From contig VERG01000007.1 in NCBI GenBank assembly GCA_018882885.1, positions 1-59,987 of the forward strand: a stretch of DNA of 59,987 nt, read 5' to 3'. A program made the position numbers and the translations under genes. This DNA is from Candidatus Nanopelagicaceae bacterium. Its GTDB lineage: Bacteria > Actinomycetota > Actinomycetes > Nanopelagicales > Nanopelagicaceae. The notes beneath the pieces are model-generated. The model worked only from the letters and a program-made list of their open reading frames with translations. It did not search any database and was not told the origin of the DNA. Positions 15,384-23,258 of this stretch are shown piece by piece. Each line of letters starts with the position of its first letter. The stretch's first letter is position 1.

Positions 15384-16120
15384 AGGGCAAATCCTTTAGG
15401 TAGCTCTAATCGATTCGCAGTCAAAAGCTCTGCGTTTTTCAAAATGGAGTCTGTTGAACCATCAGCGACAATTACTCCGCCCGAGAGAATGACGGAGCGC
15501 TCGCATAATTCATATGCAAAGGGCAGATCATGGGTAACCATCAAGAGCGTCACATCTAAAGATCTGACGATATCGGCCAATTCACGACGTGAAGCTGGAT
15601 CAAGATTTGAGGATGGCTCATCCATCACCAAAATCTCCGGCTTCATCGCCAAAACGGTGGCTACGGCAACTCTTCTTCTTTGACCAAAGGAAAGGTGATG
15701 CGGAGGTCGATCAAGGAACTCGTACATACCTACCAATTCGAGAGCCTCTTTAACTGCATTTTCTAATTCGGAGCCACGCAATCCCGCGTTATATGGACCA
15801 AAGGCGACATCTTCGCCCACAGTTGGCATAAATAATTGATCATCTGGGTCTTGAAACACAATGCCCACCTTGTGTCTAATCGCAGAAAGCAACTCTTTAT
15901 CGTTGGAGTTGACCAATTGTCCTGCAACGCTGACAGTTCCCTGCATTGTTGGAATGATTCCGTTCAAATGCATTACTAAAGTGGTTTTACCTGCGCCATT
16001 TGGTCCAAGTAAGGCAACTCTCTCTCCACGTTTTAGCTCGAGGTTTACACCAAATAACGCTTGGTGACCATCTGGATATGCATACGCCAAATCTTTGACC
16101 TGCAAACTCAAATTATTCAT
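15380..16120 (-). CDS. cbiO: Ni/Co ECF-type transporter ATPase (CbiO/NikO)
   Basis: 246-residue ABC ATPase energising metal uptake. Walker A G-P-N-G-A-G-K-T at 39-46, Q-loop in V-F-Q-D-P-D-D-Q-L-F (the CbiO-type Q-D-P-x-D-Q signature), signature L-S-F-G-Q, Walker B I-L-V-M-D-E-P, and switch His in M-V-T-H-D. The ATG follows the cbiQ stop directly. The gene is last of a four-gene M-N-Q-O operon; a Nur-type operator before cbiM argues for nickel as substrate. Confidence 0.93.
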   Translation of the reverse strand: MNNLSLQVKDLAYAYPDGHQALFGVNLELKRGERVALLGPNGAGKTTLVMHLNGIIPTMQGTVSVAGQLVNSNDKELLSAIRHKVGIVFQDPDDQLFMPTVGEDVAFGPYNAGLRGSELENAVKEALELVGMYEFLDRPPHHLSFGQRRRVAVATVLAMKPEILVMDEPSSNLDPASRRELADIVRSLDVTLLMVTHDLPFAYELCERSVILSGGVIVADGSTDSILKNAELLTANRLELPKGFAL

Positions 16121-16912
16121 TCATTGTCCTAGCGCAAAAGCGGTTATGGAGATCAGGGTTGCCAGAAACGGAAGAGACAGACCGCTCATCAAATCAGTCT
16201 TACTGCTTTTGATATTCGCCTCCTGTGGCATTAGACCCTGGTAGCCTCGAGAGATCATTGCCAAGTGAACTCTTTCACCGCGTTCATAGGAACGAATAAA
16301 TAATGCTCCTGCAGATTGGCCCAGCACTTTCCAATGTTGTACACCAGTTGCTTCAAATCCCCTTGAGGCTCGAGCGATTCTCATCCTTTCCATTTCGTCA
16401 TTAACCACATTCATATACCGGAGCATGAAGGTGGCGATTTGAATGATCAAAGCCGGGATTCTTAAGCGCTCTAGTCCTCGCAACAACTCTCTCGCAGTAG
16501 TTGTTGAGGATAGGACAATTGCGGTGAGAATCCCAAGTGTTCCTTTGGCAATAATGCCCAAACCCGCCAGCACGCCTGACTCATAGATGGTGAAACCTAG
16601 AATTTGAAAGCTTTTTCCGGTTCCGAAAAAGGGCATCAAAAATGCAAAGAGCACAAATGGAATCTCTATGAGAGAGCGGAAGAGCACGGTTTTAATGGGA
16701 AGTTTAGCCAACCAGATTGTCAGGAAAATTAAGGCGAAGAATCCGAGGTAGGCGGGGTAGCGGGTTATTGGCGTTGCTACTGCAACGATAATGAATAGCA
16801 GGGCAGATATGAGCTTAATGTGTGGCGGTAGATCATGAATGAAGGTATGGCGATGAATATAAAGCCGCTCGCCAACATCGTGGCCATGATGATGTGCTTT
16901 GGCGGCGATGAT
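16121..16912 (-). CDS. cbiQ: Ni/Co ECF transporter transmembrane protein (CbiQ/NikQ), unusual start
   Basis: CbiQ-type T component coupling the ATPase to CbiM. The best canonical start (TTG 16711) would give only 196 residues and drop the first helix. The frame upstream remains open to 16936 and encodes typical CbiQ N-terminal sequence (H-D-L-P-P-H-I-K-L-I-S-A-L-L-F-I-I-V-A-V-A-T-P), giving about 263 residues from 16912, the normal length. No ATG, GTG or TTG occurs there. An ATC at 16912 overlaps the cbiN TAA as TAATC, exactly where coupled TAATG would be expected. C-terminal motifs with A-S-R-G-F-E and S-Y-E-R-G-E-R-V are intact. Confidence 0.85.
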   Translation of the reverse strand: MIAAKAHHHGHDVGERLYIHRHTFIHDLPPHIKLISALLFIIVAVATPITRYPAYLGFFALIFLTIWLAKLPIKTVLFRSLIEIPFVLFAFLMPFFGTGKSFQILGFTIYESGVLAGLGIIAKGTLGILTAIVLSSTTTARELLRGLERLRIPALIIQIATFMLRYMNVVNDEMERMRIARASRGFEATGVQHWKVLGQSAGALFIRSYERGERVHLAMISRGYQGLMPQEANIKSSKTDLMSGLSLPFLATLISITAFALGQ

Positions 16913-17217
16913 TACGACTTCTTCTTCAATAGATTAAAGAGAAGAATTCCAACTAAGGCGGTAACGAGGATGCCTACCAAGCCGCTCAAGCCAACGCTGA
17001 GTCGCTCATTATCTACTCCAGATACTCCGTAATCGGCGAGAGGAGAGTTGGCAACAGCAGAGTCTTTTGCGGTATCTAAAAATCCCTTATCTTCTGCAAC
17101 CTTTTCTAGTCCATCTGGATGCGATGATGCGTAGTAGGAGACTCCGCCCGCAAGAGCCGCAGCAACGATGAAAAAGCCGGCATAGAACTTCTTCAGAGAG
17201 CCTTTAACCTCGCTCAT
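16912..17217 (-). CDS. cbiN: PDGLE-domain Ni/Co transport accessory protein (CbiN/NikN-like)
   Basis: 101 residues from ATG 17217, which overlaps the cbiM stop by four bases (ATGA); a longer frame would run into cbiM. One N-terminal TM segment (about 10-27) is followed by S-S-H-P-D-G-L-E-K-V, the PDGLE motif, an extracytoplasmic stretch, and a second TM (about 70-95) ending N-L-L-K-K-K. Small two-TM proteins of this kind assist CbiM in metal capture. Position between M and Q matches the canonical operon order. Confidence 0.88.
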   Translation of the reverse strand: MSEVKGSLKKFYAGFFIVAAALAGGVSYYASSHPDGLEKVAEDKGFLDTAKDSAVANSPLADYGVSGVDNERLSVGLSGLVGILVTALVGILLFNLLKKKS

Positions 17218-17888
17218 GCTGTTTTTACCGCCAATTTTGGTTTCTCCTGTCTCCATCCATAAACCAAATCAGAGCGAGTAGAGATAATCGCAGAGACAGT
17301 AACCATGGTTATCAGTGCCTCTCCGATTCCAATCAATACATGTGTAGAGAACATGGCAGCGAAAACTGTTGAGGCAGGAGCTGTACCTGTTCCTCCGACC
17401 GCGTACTGCAATGCAAATGCACTTGCCGAAACTGGCACGGCGATTAAGGCAGCGATCGCAGCGGCAACTGGAATAGAGCCACGAGTTTTGGGCATTATCT
17501 TTTTGATTGTCACAAAAACGAATTGGCTAGCTAGCACTGCGATGATACTTAGGTTGAAGATATTTAAACCAAGTGCTGATAAACCACCATCGGCAAAGAG
17601 AAGTGCTTGCACACCGAGAACCACGGTTACCGCCAAGGAAGCAGCGTATGGCCCAACCAGAACGGTAGCCAGCGCACCCCCTAGTAGATGTCCACTAGTG
17701 CCTGCTGCGACTGGAAAATTGAGCATCTGAACCGCAAAGATAAAAACCGCTGTAAGGCCAGCCATGGGAGCGGTGCGATCATCTAGCTCGGTTCGAGCCT
17801 TTTTGAGGGCCACCGCAGTGCCTGCGACCGCTAACAATCCAAAAGAGGCGGATGTCGGGATATTTATGAACCCATCAGGTATATGCAC
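17214..17888 (-). CDS. cbiM: Ni/Co ECF transporter substrate-binding subunit (CbiM/NikM)
   Basis: 224 residues starting at GTG 17888 with M-H-I-P-D-G-F, the invariant CbiM N-terminus whose amino group and His2 coordinate the metal. Six to seven TM helices follow; the central F-P-V-A-A-G-T-S-G-H-L-L-G-G block holds the third metal-binding His, and G-E-A-L-I-T is near the end. It binds Ni2+ or Co2+ and delivers it inward. It heads the operon and lies 13 bp after an exact Nur-box match, which makes nickel the likelier metal. Confidence 0.94.
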   Translation of the reverse strand: MHIPDGFINIPTSASFGLLAVAGTAVALKKARTELDDRTAPMAGLTAVFIFAVQMLNFPVAAGTSGHLLGGALATVLVGPYAASLAVTVVLGVQALLFADGGLSALGLNIFNLSIIAVLASQFVFVTIKKIMPKTRGSIPVAAAIAALIAVPVSASAFALQYAVGGTGTAPASTVFAAMFSTHVLIGIGEALITMVTVSAIISTRSDLVYGWRQEKPKLAVKTA

Positions 17889-17900
17889 GTAGCTATCTTA

Positions 17901-17917
17901 TTGCAAATAACTTGCAA
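17901..17917. promoter_or_regulatory. Nur-box operator before cbiMNQO
   Basis: TTGCAA-ATAAC-TTGCAA matches the published Streptomyces Nur consensus (tTGCaa-N5-ttGCAA) exactly. A third TTGCAA lies at 17929-17934. All fit in the 50-bp gap between cbiM and the ABC exporter gene, where the cbiM promoter must be, so nickel-dependent repression by a Fur-family Nur protein is predicted. The nur gene is not in this window. Confidence 0.75.
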
Positions 17918-17938
17918 ATGCACCCTACTTGCAAAAAG

Positions 17939-19792
17939 TTAGATTTCATCCCGCCAGGAGCTCCATAGCTTGGCATAGGCCCCGTTGGCCTTCAGAAGCT
18001 GATCATGTGAGCCCCACTCGGAGATGACGCCATCTTCGATAACAGCGATTAAATCTGCGTCATGTGCGGTTTGTAGTCGATGTGCGATGGCAATCACGGT
18101 ACGACCTGCAAGGACCGCTCCAAGGGAGGCTTCTAGATGTTTTGCGGCTTGTTGATCAAGCAGGGAGGTGGCTTCATCCAGAATCAAAGTGTGCGGATCT
18201 GCCAGCACCAATCTGGATAATGCTAGCTGTTGAGCTTGAGCCGGAAGTAAACGCACTCCGCCACTGCCCACAACTGTTTCTAAACCTTTTTCTAACTCTT
18301 TAGCCCAGGGCTCTGCATCAACCGCCCGCAGCGCTTGCCAAACCTCTTCATCAGTGGCATCTGGTTTTGCCAAGGTGATGTTGTCACGCAATGTTCCAAC
18401 AAAGACATGGTGCTCTTGTGTTACCAAAGCAACCTCAGTTCTTGCCTTCTCTATCGGCATGTAACCAATCTCTGCACCACCAACGGTGATGCGTCCTTGA
18501 TTAGGTGGTTGTACTCCAGCCAACAATCTTCCTAAAGTTGATTTGCCAGCACCCGAGGGACCAACAATTGCCAATTTAGTTCCGGGCTCAATCATGAAAG
18601 AGATGTCTTTTAATACATCCTTTCCACTTCGATATCCGTATCGAACTTTCTCACCAGCTATATCTCGTCCTGCAGGAGCACCTTCGCGAATCTCGCGATC
18701 TTCTACCTCGTGAATGCCGAGCAAGCGAGAGAGCGAGGCTTTTCCAGTTTGCAATTCATCAATCCACCACAGCATCGCCTCAATCGGGCCAGCCAGCATT
18801 TGAGCGTAGAGAATTCCAGCTGTGATTGTTGCGATTGATGCCATGTCACGGTTGTAAAAATAGGCACCCATCATCAAAGCCGCAGATACGGGCAGGATGT
18901 AATTTATTTCCACGACTGGAAACCATCGAGAGCGCAACCTTAATGTGTAGCGCTCCCATTCAACCCATCGACTTATGGATGCATCGGTGCGATTGATGCG
19001 CTGTTCTCCTAGTCGCAGGGCATCAATTGTGCGTCCAGATTCTGCGGTTTCAACTAGTACGGAGTTCACAATGGCGTATGAAGATGATTCAACGCGATAA
19101 GCCTGAGGAGAGCGGCGCAAATACCAACGGGTCGCTGCAAAAACAAAGGGAATTCCAATGAATACTGCGGCCAGAAACAGCGGTGCTGTCAGCGCGATAG
19201 CGGTGGATATTCCGAAGATTGATACTAGGCAGATCGTGATTACCGGAACCGCGTCGCGCACCGCCCAAGTTATGTGATCGATATCAGTAGTGGTTCGAGT
19301 TAATAGTTCGCCAGCGCCAGCTCGCTCAACAACATTGGGCGGAAGTTCAATTACTCGAGTAACAAACCTCTCTCGCAAAGCCGACAACACGAACTCGCCA
19401 AGAATTGAGGCCCTAACTTTTGTGAAATAAACAAAGATTGATTGCAAAAGTAAAGCTGCGATTACGATGTAAACAGTATTTTTGACTTGAGTTGCATCTG
19501 GTCGATTTTTCAACTCTTCCAACAAACCGCCGAAAGCTCGAGGCGGTATTAGTGCTGCCGATGTCGTAAGTAGCTGCAAAATTGCCACCCAAAGGAATCC
19601 ACGTTTATGACTCCACAGCAGGTTCCACATATGAGAGTTAACAGTGGCCTCGCTAGCAATCGGCAAACGGTTGGCTGACTTTTCTAATCCGAAACCTTTT
19701 TCGAGACGTGTAGTGTCCTTGGGAGGTGCGGGATAAGCCGTGCTGGGTAAAGAGTTTTCATCGGTGGGTCTAGGCGGTTTATTCCACTTCAT
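17939..19792 (-). CDS. ABC exporter half-transporter, catalytic-site subunit
   Basis: 617-residue fused permease/ATPase: unusual 60-residue hydrophilic N-terminus, six-TM type IV exporter domain (about 60-350), ATPase (about 380-610). Walker A G-P-S-G-A-G-K-S-T is at 411-419, Walker B L-I-L-D-E at 536-540 with catalytic E540, and the switch H571. The ABC signature is degenerate: L-L-P-A-Q at 515-519 instead of L-S-G-G-Q. Its ATG overlaps the partner's stop by four bases. With the partner it would form a heterodimer with one working ATP site. Substrate unknown (drug, lipid or peptide are all possible). Confidence 0.9.
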   Translation of the reverse strand: MKWNKPPRPTDENSLPSTAYPAPPKDTTRLEKGFGLEKSANRLPIASEATVNSHMWNLLWSHKRGFLWVAILQLLTTSAALIPPRAFGGLLEELKNRPDATQVKNTVYIVIAALLLQSIFVYFTKVRASILGEFVLSALRERFVTRVIELPPNVVERAGAGELLTRTTTDIDHITWAVRDAVPVITICLVSIFGISTAIALTAPLFLAAVFIGIPFVFAATRWYLRRSPQAYRVESSSYAIVNSVLVETAESGRTIDALRLGEQRINRTDASISRWVEWERYTLRLRSRWFPVVEINYILPVSAALMMGAYFYNRDMASIATITAGILYAQMLAGPIEAMLWWIDELQTGKASLSRLLGIHEVEDREIREGAPAGRDIAGEKVRYGYRSGKDVLKDISFMIEPGTKLAIVGPSGAGKSTLGRLLAGVQPPNQGRITVGGAEIGYMPIEKARTEVALVTQEHHVFVGTLRDNITLAKPDATDEEVWQALRAVDAEPWAKELEKGLETVVGSGGVRLLPAQAQQLALSRLVLADPHTLILDEATSLLDQQAAKHLEASLGAVLAGRTVIAIAHRLQTAHDADLIAVIEDGVISEWGSHDQLLKANGAYAKLWSSWRDEI

Positions 19793-21498
19793 TCTCCGCG
19801 CACCACCAATCTCTTATAGTTGTCATTCTGCTTCAACAATTCAAAATGATTACCGACCGCCGCCACTTTGCCCTCTGTAATCAAGAAAACCTTATCCGTG
19901 TGATCCAGTAAAAGCGGACTAGTTGTGAAAACTACCGTGGTTTGCTTTCCTCGAATCTGCTTTAAGCGTGCAGCAATACGAGCCTCGGTGTGAGCATCAA
20001 CTGCGCTAGTTGGATCATCTAGAACAACTATTGGAGCATCTACAAATATGGTGCGGGCCAATGCCAATCTCTGACGTTGGCCTCCGGAGAGAGTGCGGCC
20101 GCGTTCGACAACTTCGGCGTGGTATCCATCTCCCTCCAATGAATCCAAAATATCTGCAGCAGAGGCAGCTTCTATAGCCTCTTCAAGGCTAACTCGACCG
20201 GTGTTTTCTACATTAAATAAGGTCGAGATAGTTCCCGAAAGAATTGCGGGTTCCTTCTCTTGTGCATAAATGTGGGCTCGAATTTGGTCCCGAGCTATCG
20301 ATGACAAGGGCTGTAGGTCAACATTCACCTGCTCGGAATCCAAATAGCCGCCTAGTCTATCGACCAGCTCATCGGCGGTAAGAGAGTTGTCGCAAACCAC
20401 TCCAATGAATTGATTTCTGGAAATAAACAAACCAGATTTCAAATCTGTCAATTCATCAAAATCATTCGGGAAATTCAAATCTCCATGCTGTTGAAGATTT
20501 TCAACTTGAAGCAACTTCATGACGCGTTTTGCCGCGACCACACCCGATGTAATTCGTTGTGCAGATTCAGTGAGAATCTGTAATGGGATCATTAAAAAAG
20601 CGCTGTATCCGTAAAAGGCAAGGAGTTCACCCACCTTCAAATCGCCGCGACTAACTAAATTTCCTCCCACCCAAATGACTCCGACAACTAGAGAGCCAGG
20701 AAGAATCACTTGCAATCCATCTAATAGGGCGCGCATTTTTGCGGTTCGCACCGCTGCCGCTCGGACATTTTGCGAGGCAAGCTGAAAACGTTTAAGGAAG
20801 GTTTCTTCGCCGCCGATACCACGCAAAATACGAAGTCCGGCTACCGTGTCCGCTGCTAAACCAGAGGATTCAGAGAGTTTTTCCCGTTGTGAGGATTCTC
20901 TATTTTGCAACGGCTTGATAATCGGTCCGATTGCTAACCCCAGTAACGGCACTCCGATGATTACCAGTAAACCTAATGTGGGGGAGGAGTTGATTAGAAG
21001 TATTGAAACAACTAAAAATGAAACTACAGCTCCACCTAGACGAGGAATCAGATCGTAAACACGAGCTACTCGCTCAACATCATTTGAATTAATCGCTGAA
21101 ACTTCGCCGGTTGATACTAATCGAGGAAGATCAGCGCCCAGGTTAACGGCCTTTCTAGATACTAATTGTTGTAGCCGGGTAGCGGCAGAGATCCAGCTTC
21201 CCACTGCTCTGCGATGTCTGAGGATTCCAGCTGCAGCTTGAACAACTCCAATTACTAGAGCGCCAAGCACGGCGGCCTGCAACTCTGCGGAATTCTCATC
21301 GGCGATCGCTTGAATTCCTCGACCCAAAATTCCTGGCATCAAAGCAACACAAAGCAGATTAATGATTCCAAAAAAAGTTCCCATCAAAACAATCTTGCGT
21401 TGCTTTACACCTATCCACCATAAAAATCTTGGGACCGAACGCAAATCTGGTATCCCCGGATTTGCAACCGGTATATGGTCAAAGGGCGTCGCAGACAT
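19789..21498 (-). CDS. ABC exporter half-transporter, degenerate-site subunit lacking Walker A
   Basis: 569 residues from ATG 21498. Six-TM exporter domain (about 30-325), then an ABC domain in which the P-loop position reads G-V-V-C-D-N-S-L-T (366-374), with no glycine-rich loop or Lys. The catalytic Glu after Walker B is Asp (V-V-L-D-D, 491-495) and no His occupies the switch position (T-T-S around 525-527), but L-S-G-G-Q (470-474) is perfect. It therefore supplies the signature to the partner's ATP site and cannot form a working site of its own. First gene of the pair. Confidence 0.88.
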   Translation of the reverse strand: MSATPFDHIPVANPGIPDLRSVPRFLWWIGVKQRKIVLMGTFFGIINLLCVALMPGILGRGIQAIADENSAELQAAVLGALVIGVVQAAAGILRHRRAVGSWISAATRLQQLVSRKAVNLGADLPRLVSTGEVSAINSNDVERVARVYDLIPRLGGAVVSFLVVSILLINSSPTLGLLVIIGVPLLGLAIGPIIKPLQNRESSQREKLSESSGLAADTVAGLRILRGIGGEETFLKRFQLASQNVRAAAVRTAKMRALLDGLQVILPGSLVVGVIWVGGNLVSRGDLKVGELLAFYGYSAFLMIPLQILTESAQRITSGVVAAKRVMKLLQVENLQQHGDLNFPNDFDELTDLKSGLFISRNQFIGVVCDNSLTADELVDRLGGYLDSEQVNVDLQPLSSIARDQIRAHIYAQEKEPAILSGTISTLFNVENTGRVSLEEAIEAASAADILDSLEGDGYHAEVVERGRTLSGGQRQRLALARTIFVDAPIVVLDDPTSAVDAHTEARIAARLKQIRGKQTTVVFTTSPLLLDHTDKVFLITEGKVAAVGNHFELLKQNDNYKRLVVRGE

Positions 21499-21559
21499 AA
21501 CCAGCAAACCTTACTAGTTATTTAGCATGAGCGAGACTGCATAAGAGTAAGATGCAACG

Positions 21560-22486
21560 GTGCCACAGCTCTCCAAATCAGCAATAACTTGGATCTCACT
21601 CTGGACCGTTTATGTTATTTGGGGCTCAACCTACTTCGCTATTGCCTACGTCATCGAGACCATGCCACCACTTCTTGGCATGGGGATCAGATTCATGTTG
21701 GCTGGCGTGTTACTTTTCCTTTTTGTATTAATCACAAAAGGGTGGTCGGAGATAAATATTCCGAGGCCGCAGATTGTCACTTCAACAGTTATGGGTTTTG
21801 TCTTATTGGGTTTTGGACTGGGAAATGTTGCGGTTGCTGAAAAGCATGTTCCTTCAGGCATCGTTGCGTTAATAATTGCAGCATTGCCACTATGGATTGC
21901 GATATTCCGAACGATCTCTGGTGAAAGACCTACACGCCTGAGTTGGCTGGGATTGATTATTGGATTCTTGGGTGTAGCGCTGCTCTTAAAGCCAGGAAGT
22001 GTTAAGGCTGTAAGCGGGGAGAGCTCTTCTACCGTTGTCTTCTTCATGTTTATGGTTTTAATCGGAAACATTGGTTGGGCGTTGGGCACCTATCTAGCGC
22101 CTCGTTTTCCTTTGCCTAAGAACGCCTTGGTTTTTACCGCTTATGAGATGTTGGCCGGCGGGATTTCACTTACCATCGCTGGATTTATAAATGGAGAGAG
22201 TTTGGCTGATTTTTTTGATGCCTCCGCCTGGTCCTGGCTGTGGTTCGGTTATCTGGTGCTCTTTGGCTCAATAATTGCCTACAGCGCTTACCTCTGGCTG
22301 GTGTCTAACGCACCAGTCTCTCTCACCGCAACCTACGCATATGTCAATCCAATCATCGCCGTTGCTTTAGGGGCGATCTTTCTTGATGAGGTAATCACGA
22401 TAAATTACGCAATTGGTGGTGCGATTATAGTTTTGGGCGTATTGGTAGTTGTATCAGCTGAAAGTAAAAAGAAGTCTCAATTATAG
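21560..22486 (+). CDS. EamA/DMT-family transporter
   Basis: 308 residues with ten predicted TM helices arranged as two EamA repeats. The first repeat opens V-Y-V-I-W-G-S-T-Y-F-A-I (typical W-G-S/T-x-F motif), the second begins near residue 150 after a short hydrophilic loop, and the late A-Y-V-N-P-I-I-A-V-A-L-G block is characteristic. Likely exports amino acids or other metabolites; substrate unknown. GTG start at 21560. Its end overlaps the convergent amidotransferase gene by six bases. Confidence 0.9.
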   Translation: MPQLSKSAITWISLWTVYVIWGSTYFAIAYVIETMPPLLGMGIRFMLAGVLLFLFVLITKGWSEINIPRPQIVTSTVMGFVLLGFGLGNVAVAEKHVPSGIVALIIAALPLWIAIFRTISGERPTRLSWLGLIIGFLGVALLLKPGSVKAVSGESSSTVVFFMFMVLIGNIGWALGTYLAPRFPLPKNALVFTAYEMLAGGISLTIAGFINGESLADFFDASAWSWLWFGYLVLFGSIIAYSAYLWLVSNAPVSLTATYAYVNPIIAVALGAIFLDEVITINYAIGGAIIVLGVLVVVSAESKKKSQL

Positions 22487-23215
22487 ATTTACTATCTCAG
22501 TTACCAAAGTGGCGCGATTAACAATCAAGATTTGATGATTTTCAAGCAGTTTCCAACCCTCTTGATTCCATCCTGAAGAGGCCACCGCAACCCCATTTTC
22601 ATCCAATCGATAGCGCAGTTCATAGTAAACATCATCAGCCCAATCAGGCTTGTTGAGTGGATCATGCTCAGATACCACAATTAGGTAATCAGAGTTCAAG
22701 ATCATTGAATTGATAGAGCTGTACTTGAAACGCTCCTTGATTCTCTTGATGGCATTGACAACGCCTCCAACAAATCCTGTCTTTTCAATCTCTGTAAGTA
22801 GATAAAGAAAAAATAACTCACTGTCAGTATCTCCAGTACGCAATTTGATGAATTCTTCAGAGATGGAATCCCTCAAAGTTTCATAAGGAGATAATGCGCC
22901 ATTGTGAATGAAGGAAATATCCTGATAATTGAAGGGATGCGCATTTTGTTGGTTTACTGGCAGACCAGGCGAGGCCCATCTAAAGTGTAATAAACCGGCG
23001 AGGCCCGACTCAGAGTTAATGGTTCTTGAAAACTCATCACTCTTCTTCGCTGTTTGTGGTTTCTTAACAAGTTGAGTTTGATTCCCACCATCGAGAGCAA
23101 TTCCCCAAGAGTCGTGATGTATCTCAGAGAGTTCTAGGAATTGCGAAAACTCCTCTCCGATAAAGGCCGGAATAGTGGTCTTAGATTTTGCGCTGAAGGC
23201 CATTAGGCGACACAT
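22481..23215 (-). CDS. Class II glutamine amidotransferase (GATase_4)
   Basis: 244-residue Ntn-type glutaminase domain. Translation begins M-C-R-L-M-A-F, exposing Cys2 as the nucleophile after Met removal; H-F-R-W-A-S (around 77-82), N-A-H-P-F (around 90) and I-H-N-G-A (around 102-106) form the glutamine pocket and oxyanion site, and G-D-T-D-S-E is the later binding loop. There is no synthetase domain, as in YafJ/EgtC-like proteins. No ergothioneine genes are nearby, so the acceptor is unknown. Divergent from the M48 protease with a 43-bp gap. Confidence 0.87.
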   Translation of the reverse strand: MCRLMAFSAKSKTTIPAFIGEEFSQFLELSEIHHDSWGIALDGGNQTQLVKKPQTAKKSDEFSRTINSESGLAGLLHFRWASPGLPVNQQNAHPFNYQDISFIHNGALSPYETLRDSISEEFIKLRTGDTDSELFFLYLLTEIEKTGFVGGVVNAIKRIKERFKYSSINSMILNSDYLIVVSEHDPLNKPDWADDVYYELRYRLDENGVAVASSGWNQEGWKLLENHQILIVNRATLVTEIVNL

Positions 23216-23258
23216 AGCGAAATACTATCTCGCTTTAGTAATCGGGTACCCTAGAGAA

